This document shows positions 23,492 to 34,116 of a stretch of 64,000 nt of DNA, piece by piece. The stretch's first letter is position 1. Each line of letters opens with the position of its first letter. Position numbers and translations under genes: made by a program. Origin of the DNA: Colocasia esculenta (lineage: Eukaryota > Streptophyta > Magnoliopsida > Alismatales > Araceae); assembly GCA_014218235.1 (NCBI GenBank), contig CM024755.1:162619941-162683940 (forward strand). Reading direction: 5' to 3'. Below the pieces are notes generated by a model. That model saw only the letters and a list, made by a program, of their open reading frames with translations. It ran no database searches and was not told the origin of the DNA.

Positions 23492-26361
23492 TGATGGGGA
23501 GCGAGAAGCTACATAATTTGTTTGGCCCATTTGGAGCCTATTTGGAGGTTTTTTATTTTTCTGTAATTTTTGGTGCAGTTTTCGCACTATTTTTAAGTCT
23601 AAGGGTAAAATTGTCCAAAAGGGTCATATTAGAGTCCAATTAGTTTTTTATTGTGTAATTTTCATTTCTTTATTTGAGTCAAGTCCTATTTGGGTAGGAG
23701 TCAGTATTTTTCTTTCTTTAGGTTTCTAATATGATAAGTCTTATTAGGGATTGAAGTCTATCTTTAATTTGAAGTCCATTAGGATTGGGAATAGGTCAAA
23801 CCTATATAAACACATGTATTGCTCCATTTTGAGTTAGTTGATTGATTGATTTATTGTATGAAAGAAGAATTGCAGTCTTGTTCTCTGCGATGGAGAGGAA
23901 GGAGCTTTGAGAAGAAGCTCCACCCCATGGTGGTCCCTGCGAAAGGGAGGGCGCGAAGCCTACACCCCCACCTTCTATCCCCTCTCCGGTGAGACTCCGG
24001 CTATCCTCCCCTTCTTTTCTGCTGTTTCCCACTCTATCCCGCATCAATTTTGGTATCAGAGCCAGGTTTCGGTTCCTTTCACGGAGCCGAGATCCAGCGG
24101 CCTTCTTCCTCCCGGTTTCTTTCTCCCTGCCTGTGGAATCCCCTGGTCGCTACACAGTAATAGACTGCGCCATCCCTACCCTCTCCAACCCCACGCACCC
24201 TGCGTCCGGTCAGCCCACGCCTGCTTGCGCTAGCGCCGATGCCTTTCTTACGCCTGCGGCCGCCTTTGCCTGCCTCCGCCCTGCTCAACGTGAACCAACC
24301 CCGCGTCCGAGCCCGGCCCTGGCCTCCTCGCGACCCTCTTCAGCCCGCCTCGCCACAACACCGCCACACGCTAGTGCCCCACCGCCCGCGTGCGGCCCGC
24401 CCAGGCCTCTCCTCACATACGCATGCCCTCGTGAACGCGCCAGCACCCTGCCGCATTCAACCTCCACGCCTCCTAGTGGGCCTCGCCCGCGCCTCCTGCT
24501 CGCCTGTGTGAGAGGCGAGCCGGCTCGCCCCACCCCACGAGGCCATCGTCACCGTGAGCACCACCTCGCGGCACCCAACCGACGAGTCTGCACCACCTCG
24601 CGAACACGCCAATACCCTGCGCTCGCGCCCGCCAGCCGCACCACCTGCATCCGGCCTGACCGGCCACCCCCGCTGCCCGAGCCCACAGCCGCCGCAGCTG
24701 CCTTCTCTCCCTTTCTTTGGCTTCTCCCTGCACGAGGTCAGAGAAAAGAGGGAGGAAGGAGGAAGCCGACTCCTTTAAAGTGGACCGGTCAAACCAGGTT
24801 TGACCTGGTTAGGCCCAGACCCGGTTTGCTACAGTATTGGCCCACTACAATAACCGGGCGGTGCACTAGAGCTGTTATCGCACCGCCAGCACTAGAGATC
24901 CATTTGTGCTCTGATTCACGCGTCGTTTGCGCCGTTGTGATCGTCTCGACGAATGCTAGTCAATCAGTAGCCCACGCCCTACGACAGTTCATCCAATTTC
25001 GCATCAATTTGGGTAATCTCTTACACATGTGCCACATGAATTTTAGCTTCCTCGCCCTTCTACCAAACGAGAAGCCGACAAAAATAATACTTGATGAGGA
25101 GAATCAGAACAATTATATTTCCCAGGCTATTGTTAATATTTTATTACAAACTGGTGAGATTATTGTTGATGGTGATCAAGCTTTTCTAGAGTTTCACCTA
25201 AAAATTTTAGGTAAAATTAAGAAGAAATCAGTTAATTATTTTGATGGAGCATGGTGCACTATTGATCCCTCGAGATCCTACATTATTTTGGTAAAAGAAT
25301 GGTTGGAAGAGCGACATGTTGTTTTCAACTCAAACCAATGCATTATCCAGCCACCGCATTTAAGAGGTAAATTTTGTTTTCCCAAGTATATTTCTACTGT
25401 TGCCAAGCCAGTGCCCTCAGAGAAGACTGTGATTGATGAAAAGCCATTGGAGTTGGTGACTATTACTGAGCATGTATGTGTGAAGACTGTTCTTGTTGAA
25501 GCTTGGGATCAAGACTTGTTCGTCGAGTCTGAACTTCATTTGATATGTGATGATGCATTTGAGATAAGCCCATCATTGACAACTACCAGTGAACTGCAAG
25601 ATGTTACCAGAGATCAGTGCAACTATGATATGATATGGTCCGATCTTGATGCACACATTCTATGTAGACTGCAACTTTTCAGAAGGCTTATTGGTTTGGA
25701 TATCCTTATGGCGACTTTATTAGTGCATGATTTCATTATTCCTCTGCCACTTGTATGGATATTGTGACACTTCAAAACTCGAGGATGAGTTTTCTCGAAC
25801 CAGGGGAGAATGATGGGGAGCGAGAAGCTACATAATTGGTTTGGCCCATTGGGAGCCTATTTGGAGTTTTTTTTTTCCTGTAATTTTTGGTGCAATTTTC
25901 GCACTATTTTTAAGTCTAAGGGTAAAATTGTCCAAAAGGGTCATATTAGAGTCCAATTAGCTTTTTATTGTGTAATTTTCATTTCTTTATTTGAGTCAAG
26001 TCCTATTTGGGTAGGAGTCAGTATTTTTCTTTCTTTAGGTTTATAATATGATAAGTCTTATTAGGGATTGAAGTCTATCTTTAATTTGAAGTCTATTAGG
26101 ATTGAGAATAGCCCACACCTATATAAACACATGTATTGCTCTATTTTGAGTTAGTTGATTGATTGATTTATTGAATGAAAGAAGAATTGCAGTCTTGTTC
26201 TCTGCGATGGAGAGGTAGGAGCTTTGAGAAGAAGCTCCACCCCATGGTGGTCCCTGCGAAAGGGAGGGCGCAAAGCCTACACCCCCACCTTCTATCCCTC
26301 TCCGGTGAGACTCCGGCTATCCCCCCTTCTTTTCCGCTGTTTCCCACTCTGTCCCGCATCA
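23492..26361 (+). mobile_element. Non-autonomous LTR retrotransposon B (TSD GAATT)
   Basis: The 5' LTR is 23492-24046 and the 3' LTR 25811-26361. They are nearly identical, start TGATGGGGAGCG and end CCCGCATCA. Flanking 5-bp duplications GAATT are at 23487-23491 and 26362-26366. The primer-binding site TGGTATCAGAGC (initiator-Met tRNA) is at 24051-24062. The polypurine tract AGGGGAGAA ends at 25810. The TATA box TATATAAA is at 23803-23810. The C-rich leader 24080-24780 is followed by one conserved ORF, with no gag or pol. LTR similarity indicates a recent insertion. It landed in a copia integrase relic. Confidence 0.92.
25027..25767 (+). CDS. Uncharacterised ORF of the element A/B family
   Basis: An open frame of about 246 codons from ATG (25027; 25036 is the next ATG). 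The frame stays open upstream to 23989, but the upstream part is proline-rich leader and LTR and probably not protein. Motifs shared with element A are QAIVNILLQTGEIIVDGDQ, YFDGAWCTI, IQPPHL and WDQDLFVESELHLICDD. I do not recognise a known domain. It is not gag, protease, RT, RNase H or integrase. It may be a captured host sequence or a fast-evolving element-specific protein. Retention of similar reading in two diverged elements is the only evidence that it is coding. Confidence 0.55.
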   Translation: MCHMNFSFLALLPNEKPTKIILDEENQNNYISQAIVNILLQTGEIIVDGDQAFLEFHLKILGKIKKKSVNYFDGAWCTIDPSRSYIILVKEWLEERHVVFNSNQCIIQPPHLRGKFCFPKYISTVAKPVPSEKTVIDEKPLELVTITEHVCVKTVLVEAWDQDLFVESELHLICDDAFEISPSLTTTSELQDVTRDQCNYDMIWSDLDAHILCRLQLFRRLIGLDILMATLLVHDFIIPLPLVWIL

Positions 26362-26909
26362 GAATTTCTTCTAGCTTTACCTCACTCTCACTGTTTTCGT
26401 AAGGATGTACTTCTCTAGGAACACAACACGTTTGGTAACAAAAACTCTTTGTTTGCCTGGGTGGTAGGAATAATATCCATAAATCTCTTCAGGTATCCAC
26501 AAACCTGCACAATTTTGTCCTAGATTCCAACTTGTCTGGATTATGCCTTTTAATGTGCGTGGGGCAGCCCCGTACCTTTACATGCTTAAGGTTGGACTTT
26601 CTACCTTTCCATATCTCATACAGAGTAGACAAGTGCGATTTAGTTGGAACCCTGTTCAATAGATATGTAGCAGTATCTAGATCATAGCCCGAGAGTGATA
26701 TGGGCAACTTTGCAGAAGTCATCATGGACCGTACTATGTCCAACAAGGTATGATTCCTCCATTCCAATACACCATTCAGCTGTGGTGCATATGGAGGTGT
26801 CCATTGGGACATATCTCATTATCTTTGGGAAATTGAGTAAACTCCGTACTCAAGTATTTTCCTCCTCATTCCGATCAAGAAGTCTTAGTTCTCTTTCTTG
26901 TTTGCTTCT
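26362..26909 (-). pseudogene. Ty1/copia integrase relic
   Basis: The minus-strand frame 26489-26812 reads as the copia integrase core. It shows TPPYAPQLNGV, RNHTLLDIVRSMM, YLLNRVPTKS, YEIWKGRKSNLKHVKVRGC and DKLESRTKLCRFV, in the order typical of the family. The catalytic-glutamate motif NGVxERxNRT reads NGVLEWRNHT, with E kept and the next residue changed. Stops occur on both sides. The minus-strand Tat element cuts it off at 26909. Confidence 0.8.
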
Positions 26910-27005
26910 TGTGGACACGTGATTTTTTTCTCCTCCCCCCCATTATGTATGGGGAGGTTCGTTTTATTTATCATGCTTTGACTTTGTATTGCGGGGCGTG
27001 CTAGA

Positions 27006-27074
27006 CTGTCTACCAGACAGAAATAAAAGGTCCGCGTGATGCGGATAAAGAATTTGTATGTCCGTGAAACGGAC
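27006..27074 (-). repeat. U5 hairpin cluster of the outer LTR
   Basis: Three compact hairpins: CTGTCT-ACC-AGACAG (27006-27020), TCCGC-GTGAT-GCGGA (27031-27045) and GTCCGT-GAA-ACGGAC (27060-27074). They occupy the same place, near the LTR end that precedes the primer site, as the five hairpins of the inner LTRs. Confidence 0.75.
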
Positions 27075-27565
27075 GAGTGCACCGTGTTTTGATCTGAACT
27101 TCTTTGATTCCGTGCCTTTAATCATCAGGCGATTAGAGTGGCATGTGTTGGACCCCTGTCTCCATCGATCGGAATCAATGTTACATTTACATCGAGTTAA
27201 AAGCCTTAGATGTCATATTAACATCAGTTTCAACTCGAATACCATTTCATAGCATGGGCGAGAATATATGCATCTGTAGAAAATTCCAATACAATATTTT
27301 CTCCTTCAATCCATCTTTGGACAGAATGAATTTTGAAAATGGGTTTATCCTTTTAAAAGGAACATTTAAGATTCAGACCTTTTGAGGAAGAGTATGAGTT
27401 TTCTTTGAAAAATTTGACATATGAAAATAAATGGGAATGTGCCCGCGTAGATAGAGTTATCTTGTGGTTTTATGAGTATATATATTTTTCTGGGGCAAAA
27501 TCTCTATTTAAAGGAGTCCCTTTTATATATACTTATGAACATATGAGTACGTTCTTGGGCAGAAT

Positions 27566-28205
27566 CCCCATTTAGACGGAGCGTTCTTAAGAAAATATAT
27601 ACATATGGACCTGAGGTTGTGCTTACATGGATTTATTCTCGGGTAGAACCTTCACGTTGGCAGAGTTCAACCTAAGAATCATATACATATAATCATAAAA
27701 TTGTGATTATATGAGTATATACTTGAGCAGAACCTCTGTTTGGACAGAGTCTTCTCAAGAACACATACGCATAAAAGCACAAGATTACGATCATATGAAT
27801 ATGTTCTTGGGCAGAATCTCTGCTTAGGCAGAGTCTCCTCGGAGAAACATATACATATAAGTATAAGAACAAACGGCATCTAAATGCACATACCCATAGA
27901 GTCTTGCTCGATATAGAGTCATTTAGAGTACAAACATACGAGGGTATTTAAATACCCCCACTTAGATGGAGCATTCTTAAGAAAATATATACATATGGAC
28001 GTGAGGTTGTGCTTACATGGATATATTCTCCGGTAGAACTTCCACATGGGCAGAGTTCAACTCAAGAATCATATATATATGAACATAAAATCGTGATTAT
28101 ATGAGTATGTATTGGAGCAGAACCCCTGTTCGAACAGAGGCTTCTCAAGAAAACATATGCATATAAGCACGAGATTACGATCATATGAATATGTTCTTGG
28201 GTAGA
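27566..28205 (-). repeat. 390-bp tandem duplication in the outer LTR, second copy split
   Basis: 27566-27955 is repeated at 27956-28205 and continues at 52142-about 52281. The landmark GCRTTCTTAAG AAAATATATAC occurs at 27581 and 27971. The inner Tat element inserted at base 250 of the second copy. Both copies contain the CTCTGCC-type repeats of the transcribed part of the LTR. Confidence 0.75.
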
Positions 28206-28809
28206 TGTTGGGACAGAAAATATTTATATGTGTATATGTTGGATGCTTGTTAAGAGGAGTACCAATGCTCCCTTATATAGTGGTCCAACAAGCCAAGTAG
28301 GTGGCAGTCACATGTGGGTAAGTAACCAGTTAGTTAGCCTGAGGCAAGGAGGATGGCTACCTAACCAGGAGTCGGTAACTACCGGTAAAATGTTGACTTC
28401 ACCTAACCGGTTTAACGGCCTGATTAGGGGGACAAGGTGGTTATGATTACGGTAACCCCAAGGTTACTTAAAGTCATGACTTAATCCGAGTTTCTGGTTG
28501 AAAGCCGTTCAAGCTCTCAAGTATTGACAAGCATCCCAAGCAAGTGGAGAGGCCGAGGAGAATAAATCTCCGAATAAAATACGGCACGGAAGAATTCCGG
28601 CATTACAAGGTCTACAAGACCACTGTGAAAGATGAGTACGAGAACAAGTCCGCCACGAAGGCTCCAAAGACTTGCAATTGATTCTCCGTCCGGGACGGCA
28701 GAACTTCCGACAAGATGTCCAAATGACACGGGATGCTCCAAAGGGCAAGACCCCTTCAAATGAAGGGGAGGCCGGCCTATTTATAGTTTTTTTTTTCTGC
28801 CCCTCCCCT

Positions 28810-29300
28810 AAACCGATGAAGATACCATCGGTTAGGGGTTTTTTTCCCCTTAACTGATGGTAGCTCCATCGGTTAAAGGGGTCTTTCCCCCTTACCGATG
28901 GAGCTCCCTCGGTTGGAAGAGGAATCCCCTCCAACCGATGGCACTTCCATCGGTTAGAGGGGAAATCCCCTCTAACCGATGGAACTTCCATCGTTTAGGG
29001 GAGTCCCCTAATCGATGGTAGCACCATCGGTTAGGGGAGTCTCCCCATCTAAAACGATGGGTGTTCCATCGGTTAGGGGGGATTCCCCCTTAAAAAACCG
29101 ATGGAACTTCCATCGGTTAGGGGTTCCCCTTTCAAAAAAAAAAAAAACAGAAACAGAAAAAAAAAAAAACAGGAAGTGGGCACATCCCCTAACCGATGGT
29201 ACCCCCATCGGTTAGAGGAGTGCCCCTCCCCCTAACCGATGGTACCCCCATCGGTAGAGGGGTTTTAAACCCCCTAACCGATGGAACCCCCATCGGTTAG
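28810..29300. repeat. U3 alternating palindrome array (5' LTR)
   Basis: About a dozen hairpins of the form AACCGATGG-N(4-7)-CCATCGGTT alternate with G-run/C-run hairpins (GGGG...CCCC), almost without spacers. The array lies just upstream of the TATA box. Compared with the 3' LTR array (49177-49698), several arms here carry single-base changes that break pairing. Confidence 0.9.
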
Positions 29301-31345
29301 ACTCCCCCCATCCCACGCATGTAAGGGTGCCTTCCCCTATAAAAGGCACCCCCATTCCCCATGGAAAAGGGGTTCGGCTGGCTGGCTCTTGGGCTTGGGC
29401 TCTCTCTCTCTAGCTCTCCCTCCCCTTTGGTCAGAAAAAGTGTTATAGCCCTCCTTTCTTATTGTCCCTTCTTTGAAAGTTGAAGGAGATAGAAATTTCC
29501 AAATCCCCAAAGCTCTCCTCTTCGTTCTCAATTTCATTCCCTTGTGAGTCAAGGTATCAAATCTTCTCCCAGACATTGAGAAGTCGTCCATACACGGCAT
29601 CGACAAACTCCATCGGCTAAAAGTCCGCAATAGCGGCACCGGCCCTCACGGGTTATAGGTTCTAAATACCGTCCACCCCGGACATATGGTGTTTTAGATA
29701 CCTTAGTATTTATGCCACCTCCCATCGAGTTTTAAACTCTCCGGGACGGTGTGTTTGTGCTATATGCATATGTTTCTTAGAGGAGACTCTGCCCAAGTGG
29801 AGATTCTTGCTCAAGAACGTATTCATATATTCACAGATTCGTATTTTTATATATATGCTTCTTAGAGGAAACTCTGCTCAAATGGAGATTCCACCTAAGA
29901 ACATATCTATAAACTTCAAATCTGTGTTTATATTGATATGTTTCTTAGAGGAGATTCTGCCCGAGGATAGGTTCTGCCCAAGAACATGTTTATATATTCA
30001 CAAATTCTTATTTTCATATATAAGTTTCTTAGAGAGGAAACTCTGCCCAGTGAGATTCCGCCTAAGAACATATCTATAAAATTCAATTTTTGCCTATACA
30101 CATGTGTTCTTGAAAGGAAGCTCTGCCCTGTCCGGGTTTCTCCCTCTAAAAACGTATCAATATAATCACGAACTTTGTATTCATATACATGTCCTTCCCA
30201 AGAGAAAACTCTGCCCAAATGGAGTCTCCGCCCGTAAATACGTCTATAATCACAAAAGTACCTCTTTGCCGGATACTCCATTCAAATAGGGATACCGGTG
30301 AGAAAATATGCATAAACTGCAAATTTATGATCATACACACATACCTCCTTAAGGGCAAAATTCCTCCGGACAAAGATTCTCCGAGGACACATGGATATAA
30401 GTACATATTCATATGAATATACCTCCGTGAGGGCACTCCGTATAGGCAGAAACTCTGCCAAAATAAATGGAAATTGTATTGATATACACACATCCAAAGA
30501 AAAAGGAAACAAGAACCGAACTATGCTCAGATACTCCAAAGAGCAGCACGAAAGCATACTCACGAGAACTGTGTTCATATGGACAGTTTCCAGAAAGGAA
30601 CTTTAAATTGACAAGAACGTCCATGGGGACCCGAACTGTGTTCAGATACTCCGAATGGGAGCACATATGCACTTCCACAAAACCATACCCGTGGAAATGG
30701 ACTTCAGACAAAAAACACAATATGACAAGGACTTCCATGGAGATACATCCATATGATCTCCGGAAATTGTACCCGCACAAGTGCGAAATGAGGAGAAAAG
30801 AAACTTACCTCAAATCGGACTTTGCTAAAATGGCACTGTAAAAGAACCTCATATGAGAAAATTGATACAGTAATCCTTCTAATACGGAAGTGTTACTCCG
30901 GGTCATAATACCCCCAAGTTCAGAATCAAAATGCACGGGTATATACCCGTTCACAATAACAATCCTCATGTTTTCCCAAATAAAATTTCTAATTAACCTT
31001 TTTAGGTCCACGGGTATGCAACCGTTCCCCTCTCAAAATCACACTTTGGACTCCAAAAAGGCAGTCATTTCAAAAATGAAATACCCAAAGTAAAAGCATT
31101 GAAAGAAAGAAAAAACATGTTATGATCAGGATTTTCTAAAAGCGTGCATATTTTTCTCATCCTTTGCTATGAATGGTATTCGGGTTAAAACTGATGTTAA
31201 ATAACACCAGGAGTCTTAACTCGATGTAAATGTAACATCGACTCCGGTCGATGGAGACAGAGGTCCAGCACATGCTACTCCAATCACCTGATGAGTATGG
31301 ATACGGGACTCAAGGAGTTCAGATAAAAAACGGCGCACCCTAGTC

Positions 31346-31485
31346 GCCCGTCACACGGGCATCCCCGTCCATTTCATGGACAATCCAATCGTCCGTTCCA
31401 CGGACATCATACCCGTCCGTTCCAAGGACACCCAAAAATACTCTCTCCGCATTGTGTGGACTCTTCTTCTGTCTGTTAGACAGAC
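31346..31485 (+). repeat. U5 hairpin cluster (5' LTR)
   Basis: Five six-bp stems with three-base loops: GCCCGT-CAC-ACGGGC, GTCCAT-TTC-ATGGAC, GTCCGT-TCC-ACGGAC, GTCCGT-TCC-AAGGAC (one mismatch) and GTCTGT-TAG-ACAGAC. The stems differ from each other by paired changes. They end about 200 bases before the primer site, so they would lie in the 5' leader of the genomic RNA. Confidence 0.85.
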
Positions 31486-31686
31486 TGGCACGCCCCGCAA
31501 AATTCAAAGCATGGGAAATGAATACATGAACCACATAAAACGAAATGAATAAACAAAATCAAATGATATGTGCTTCTATGTCACGATAACCATGTGTAAC
31601 TCCACACACATATATATACATAACCACATATACACGTAACCATTATATTCCCATCATATCATATATTTTTTCCCCGTGTCAACAGC

Positions 31687-31704
31687 TGGCACGCCCGGTG
31701 GGAC
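31687..31704 (+). other. Presumed primer-binding site of inner Tat element
   Basis: TGGCACGCCCGGTGGGAC begins two bases after the 5' LTR, and TGG at this position would pair with a tRNA CCA end. The matching tRNA could not be named. It is not the initiator-Met site used by the small elements A and B. Confidence 0.6.
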
Positions 31705-31834
31705 CTCTTCTCACCATTCATAGTAAAAGGATGAGACTTACATACTCTTTATGGAAATCCTAATACTGATATTTCCTTTTTGAAGGTACTTGAAGAAAAG
31801 ACGAATCATAAGCTGTTGAAGATGGCTGTCACTT

Positions 31835-32617
31835 ATGGACCGCTCGTCGTCAACAACCACGCCAGGTTCGGCTACCTGGCGACTATTTTGTGTTCGGAGA
31901 TTTCCCTGTCGTCGTCGGATCCCCTTTCTTTCTGGGAGTGGTTCCGGCCCATCAACAGGAGGAAGCTGCTCAATATCTTCCTCCCAAAATCAACAAAGAA
32001 AATTGCAACAACATGGACGTGTCAAGGCTCGTTCCGCTACTGTCAACAAGGGCACCCAAATGCCCGTGAAGAATGATGCTGTCAAAGGGGGCAAACCCCA
32101 TTCAACTCAAGTTCGGACCTATTCGGTCCATATGATCTCTTCTACCATTGTGGCTCCTGTTTCCTCACAGCGGGGGCAATATAAACGCCGCAACAACAAA
32201 AGGCCGCCCGCTGCCATCTCCAGATCCGGCAAGTCCGTTATGATCGGGAATGTGCAAGTGCGCCTTGATGGTACTCCACCTACCACTCCCCGTGATAGGT
32301 ATGTTCCAAATATTCCAACCTCAAACCGCTTCTCAGCTCTAAGGTGGTTCCGGGGGAAGCATGAAGACTCCATGGTAAAAGCCGGCGCCAAACAAAAGAC
32401 ATGGTGTTTTACCAAGCTGAAGAAAATCTGGGTTCCCAAAAAGGAAACTCAGAAGTTTGAAGATCAAGCAAATACATCCAGGCGCTTTGGAGAAAGAAGA
32501 ATGTCAACAATAATCCTCTCCAAGATGCTGGGTTTGAACACTCCAGAGGACGGAAGAGGAAAGGCATATATCGAAAATCAAACTACATCTCTCAAGGCCC
32601 GGAAAATACCCGGGTAG
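31835..32617 (+). CDS. 5' ORF upstream of gag in inner Tat element
   Basis: 260 codons, basic (about one in five residues Lys or Arg), no recognisable domain. Segments include TPPTTPRDRYVPNIPTSNRF and KKIWVPKKETQK. It may be the N-terminal part of gag or an extra ORF as reported upstream of gag in some Tat/Ogre elements. The following stretch to 33057 reads in shifted frames, so the true extent is unclear. Confidence 0.4.
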   Translation: MDRSSSTTTPGSATWRLFCVRRFPCRRRIPFLSGSGSGPSTGGSCSISSSQNQQRKLQQHGRVKARSATVNKGTQMPVKNDAVKGGKPHSTQVRTYSVHMISSTIVAPVSSQRGQYKRRNNKRPPAAISRSGKSVMIGNVQVRLDGTPPTTPRDRYVPNIPTSNRFSALRWFRGKHEDSMVKAGAKQKTWCFTKLKKIWVPKKETQKFEDQANTSRRFGERRMSTIILSKMLGLNTPEDGRGKAYIENQTTSLKARKIPG

Positions 32618-33056
32618 ATAAGCAGACCTCAACTCAACAATCCAAAGCTCGCATATCGGTTTTTGACCGTATATCGCGAATTCCAGTATTTGATAAGCTA
32701 AGGGCGACTCCCAGCACCCCTGCTCGTCCGTCAAAAAGACGGCGTGTTACTTGGGCGGCTCAGGAAAAACCCAGGCTTATAATATTCTCCTGTTATGCTA
32801 CTGGAATGGAGTCCGGCGAAATTGCGGAACCAATCGCAGAAGCCACTCCTAATATTTCCACGGGGTTACCCACCCCAATACTCGGCAATTTGCCAGGAGA
32901 GCTCGTCAACTTGGTGGGCAAGTTGGCACATCTAGCCAAGTTCTTCCGCCAGTCGACACTCAACATGAAGGTTCCCAAATTCCCTTCTTTGAAGAAACAA
33001 ATATTCAAATTGAGGAGAGTGGACCTTCTGCCTCTGCTGGGCATCCCGTCATCGAC

Positions 33057-34081
33057 TTGCCAACAAAGGAAAATTTTCAAGCTATGTCAGATGACGATAA
33101 ATATGAAGTTATACAACAGTGGCGGTCTGAAATGACCTCACTTCTCAATAAAATGAAGCACTTGGCAACGACAAGTCACCGGCAATCCATAGAGCCGGTC
33201 TCTCTTCGACACCAACAAAGCCAGCATCCGGATGGGTTTATTTCCCTGAATAATCCAACAACTTCTTCAACTGGTCTTCTCCTTCAGGCTACGGGTCCGG
33301 ATATCAATGACCCAGCTAATATTATGCCTCCTCAAATGGACGCATTTCAAAATACTGCCATACAACGGCATGAAATAAAGAAGATGGTCGAGATATGTTC
33401 GCCCAGCAGGGCGAAGGTATTCATTCCACGGGCATATATTCTGTCCCGTTCCCGGTATTTCATCAATTCAAGAAATTGCCTGAGGCATCTCCCAAAGTCC
33501 CTAAATTGCCCAAATATGATGGGTGTGGGGCACCGCAAGAACATGTCGCGCATTATACAATTGCCATGGGCGATCTTGCATCTGATGAATCATATCTCCT
33601 CAGATATTTCGCAACTTCTCTAACGGGAGTTGCATTCCAATGGTATTCAAAGCTTAGGTCTGGTTCAGTGGCTGACTGGGCTGATATGCAAAAGAAATTT
33701 TATGACCGTTTTCAAACGGCTGAAAGAAAAGTCTCTCTCGCCGAATTATGCTCTCTTAAGCAAAAGAAGGAGGAATCGGCAATTGACTTCATCCGAAGAT
33801 GGAGAGAGCTCAGCATGGGGTGTGATAATCCTCCCGTGCAACAAGATGCAGTAACCATCTGCCGAAGAGGCCTCATTGCATCAATTAAAGAGAAACTCTT
33901 GGCAGCAAATATTAAAAGCTTTGATCAGTTGAATTCTGCCGTTGCGGAGATCGAGGTATTTTTGGCCGAACAAACGGCTCATGCGCCTTATAAGGGTAAG
34001 CTCCCTAAGGAGCGCAATCCGTCGGCAAAAGAGGTTAATGCTGTTGACTTCCTGCCTGGCAGTGAAGCAAAAGGGCAGTAA
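33057..34081 (+). pseudogene. gag of inner Tat element (frameshifted)
   Basis: The frame 33057-33623 (acidic N-terminal part, DDDKYEVIQQW) hands over to 33395-34081. The latter holds the retrotransposon gag capsid-type region: PKLPKYDGCGAPQEHVAHY, YFATSLTGVAFQWYSKL, WADMQKKFYDRFQ, EESAIDFIRRWRELS and IEVFLAEQ. The two frames overlap, showing at least one frameshift. Gag forms the particle that packages the element RNA. The next module starts in another frame at 34117. Confidence 0.8.
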
Positions 34082-34116
34082 TCCCCACCTCCTCAAAGAA
34101 AAAGGCAGAGCCAAAA

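Larger units (their letters stand above)
28206..31684 (+). repeat. 5' LTR of inner Tat element
   Basis: 3479 bp. It contains an upstream TATATA segment near 28263, the alternating palindrome array 28810-29300, poly-A tracts at about 29135-29170, the core TATA box TATAAAAG at 29338-29345, ~83-bp tandem repeats with CTCTGCCC at 29765-30330, and the U5 hairpin cluster 31346-31485. Relative to the 3' LTR it lacks about 51 bp after 30256. It also has several single-base deletions, many within the palindromes. Short ORFs here are by-products of the repeats. Confidence 0.93.

Noticed and set aside
23989..25767. 592-codon ORF taken as one protein
   Set aside because: It starts inside the LTR and runs through a C-rich leader. 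Only the part from about 25027 shares motifs with element A, so the shorter CDS is reported.
28509..28991. 160-codon minus-strand ORF (and similar ones at 29008-29215, 49364-49633, 52657-53041)
   Set aside because: They translate the palindrome arrays, giving repeated PLTDG, PSVRG and NRWKFHR-like words on both strands. This is repeat translation and not a protein.
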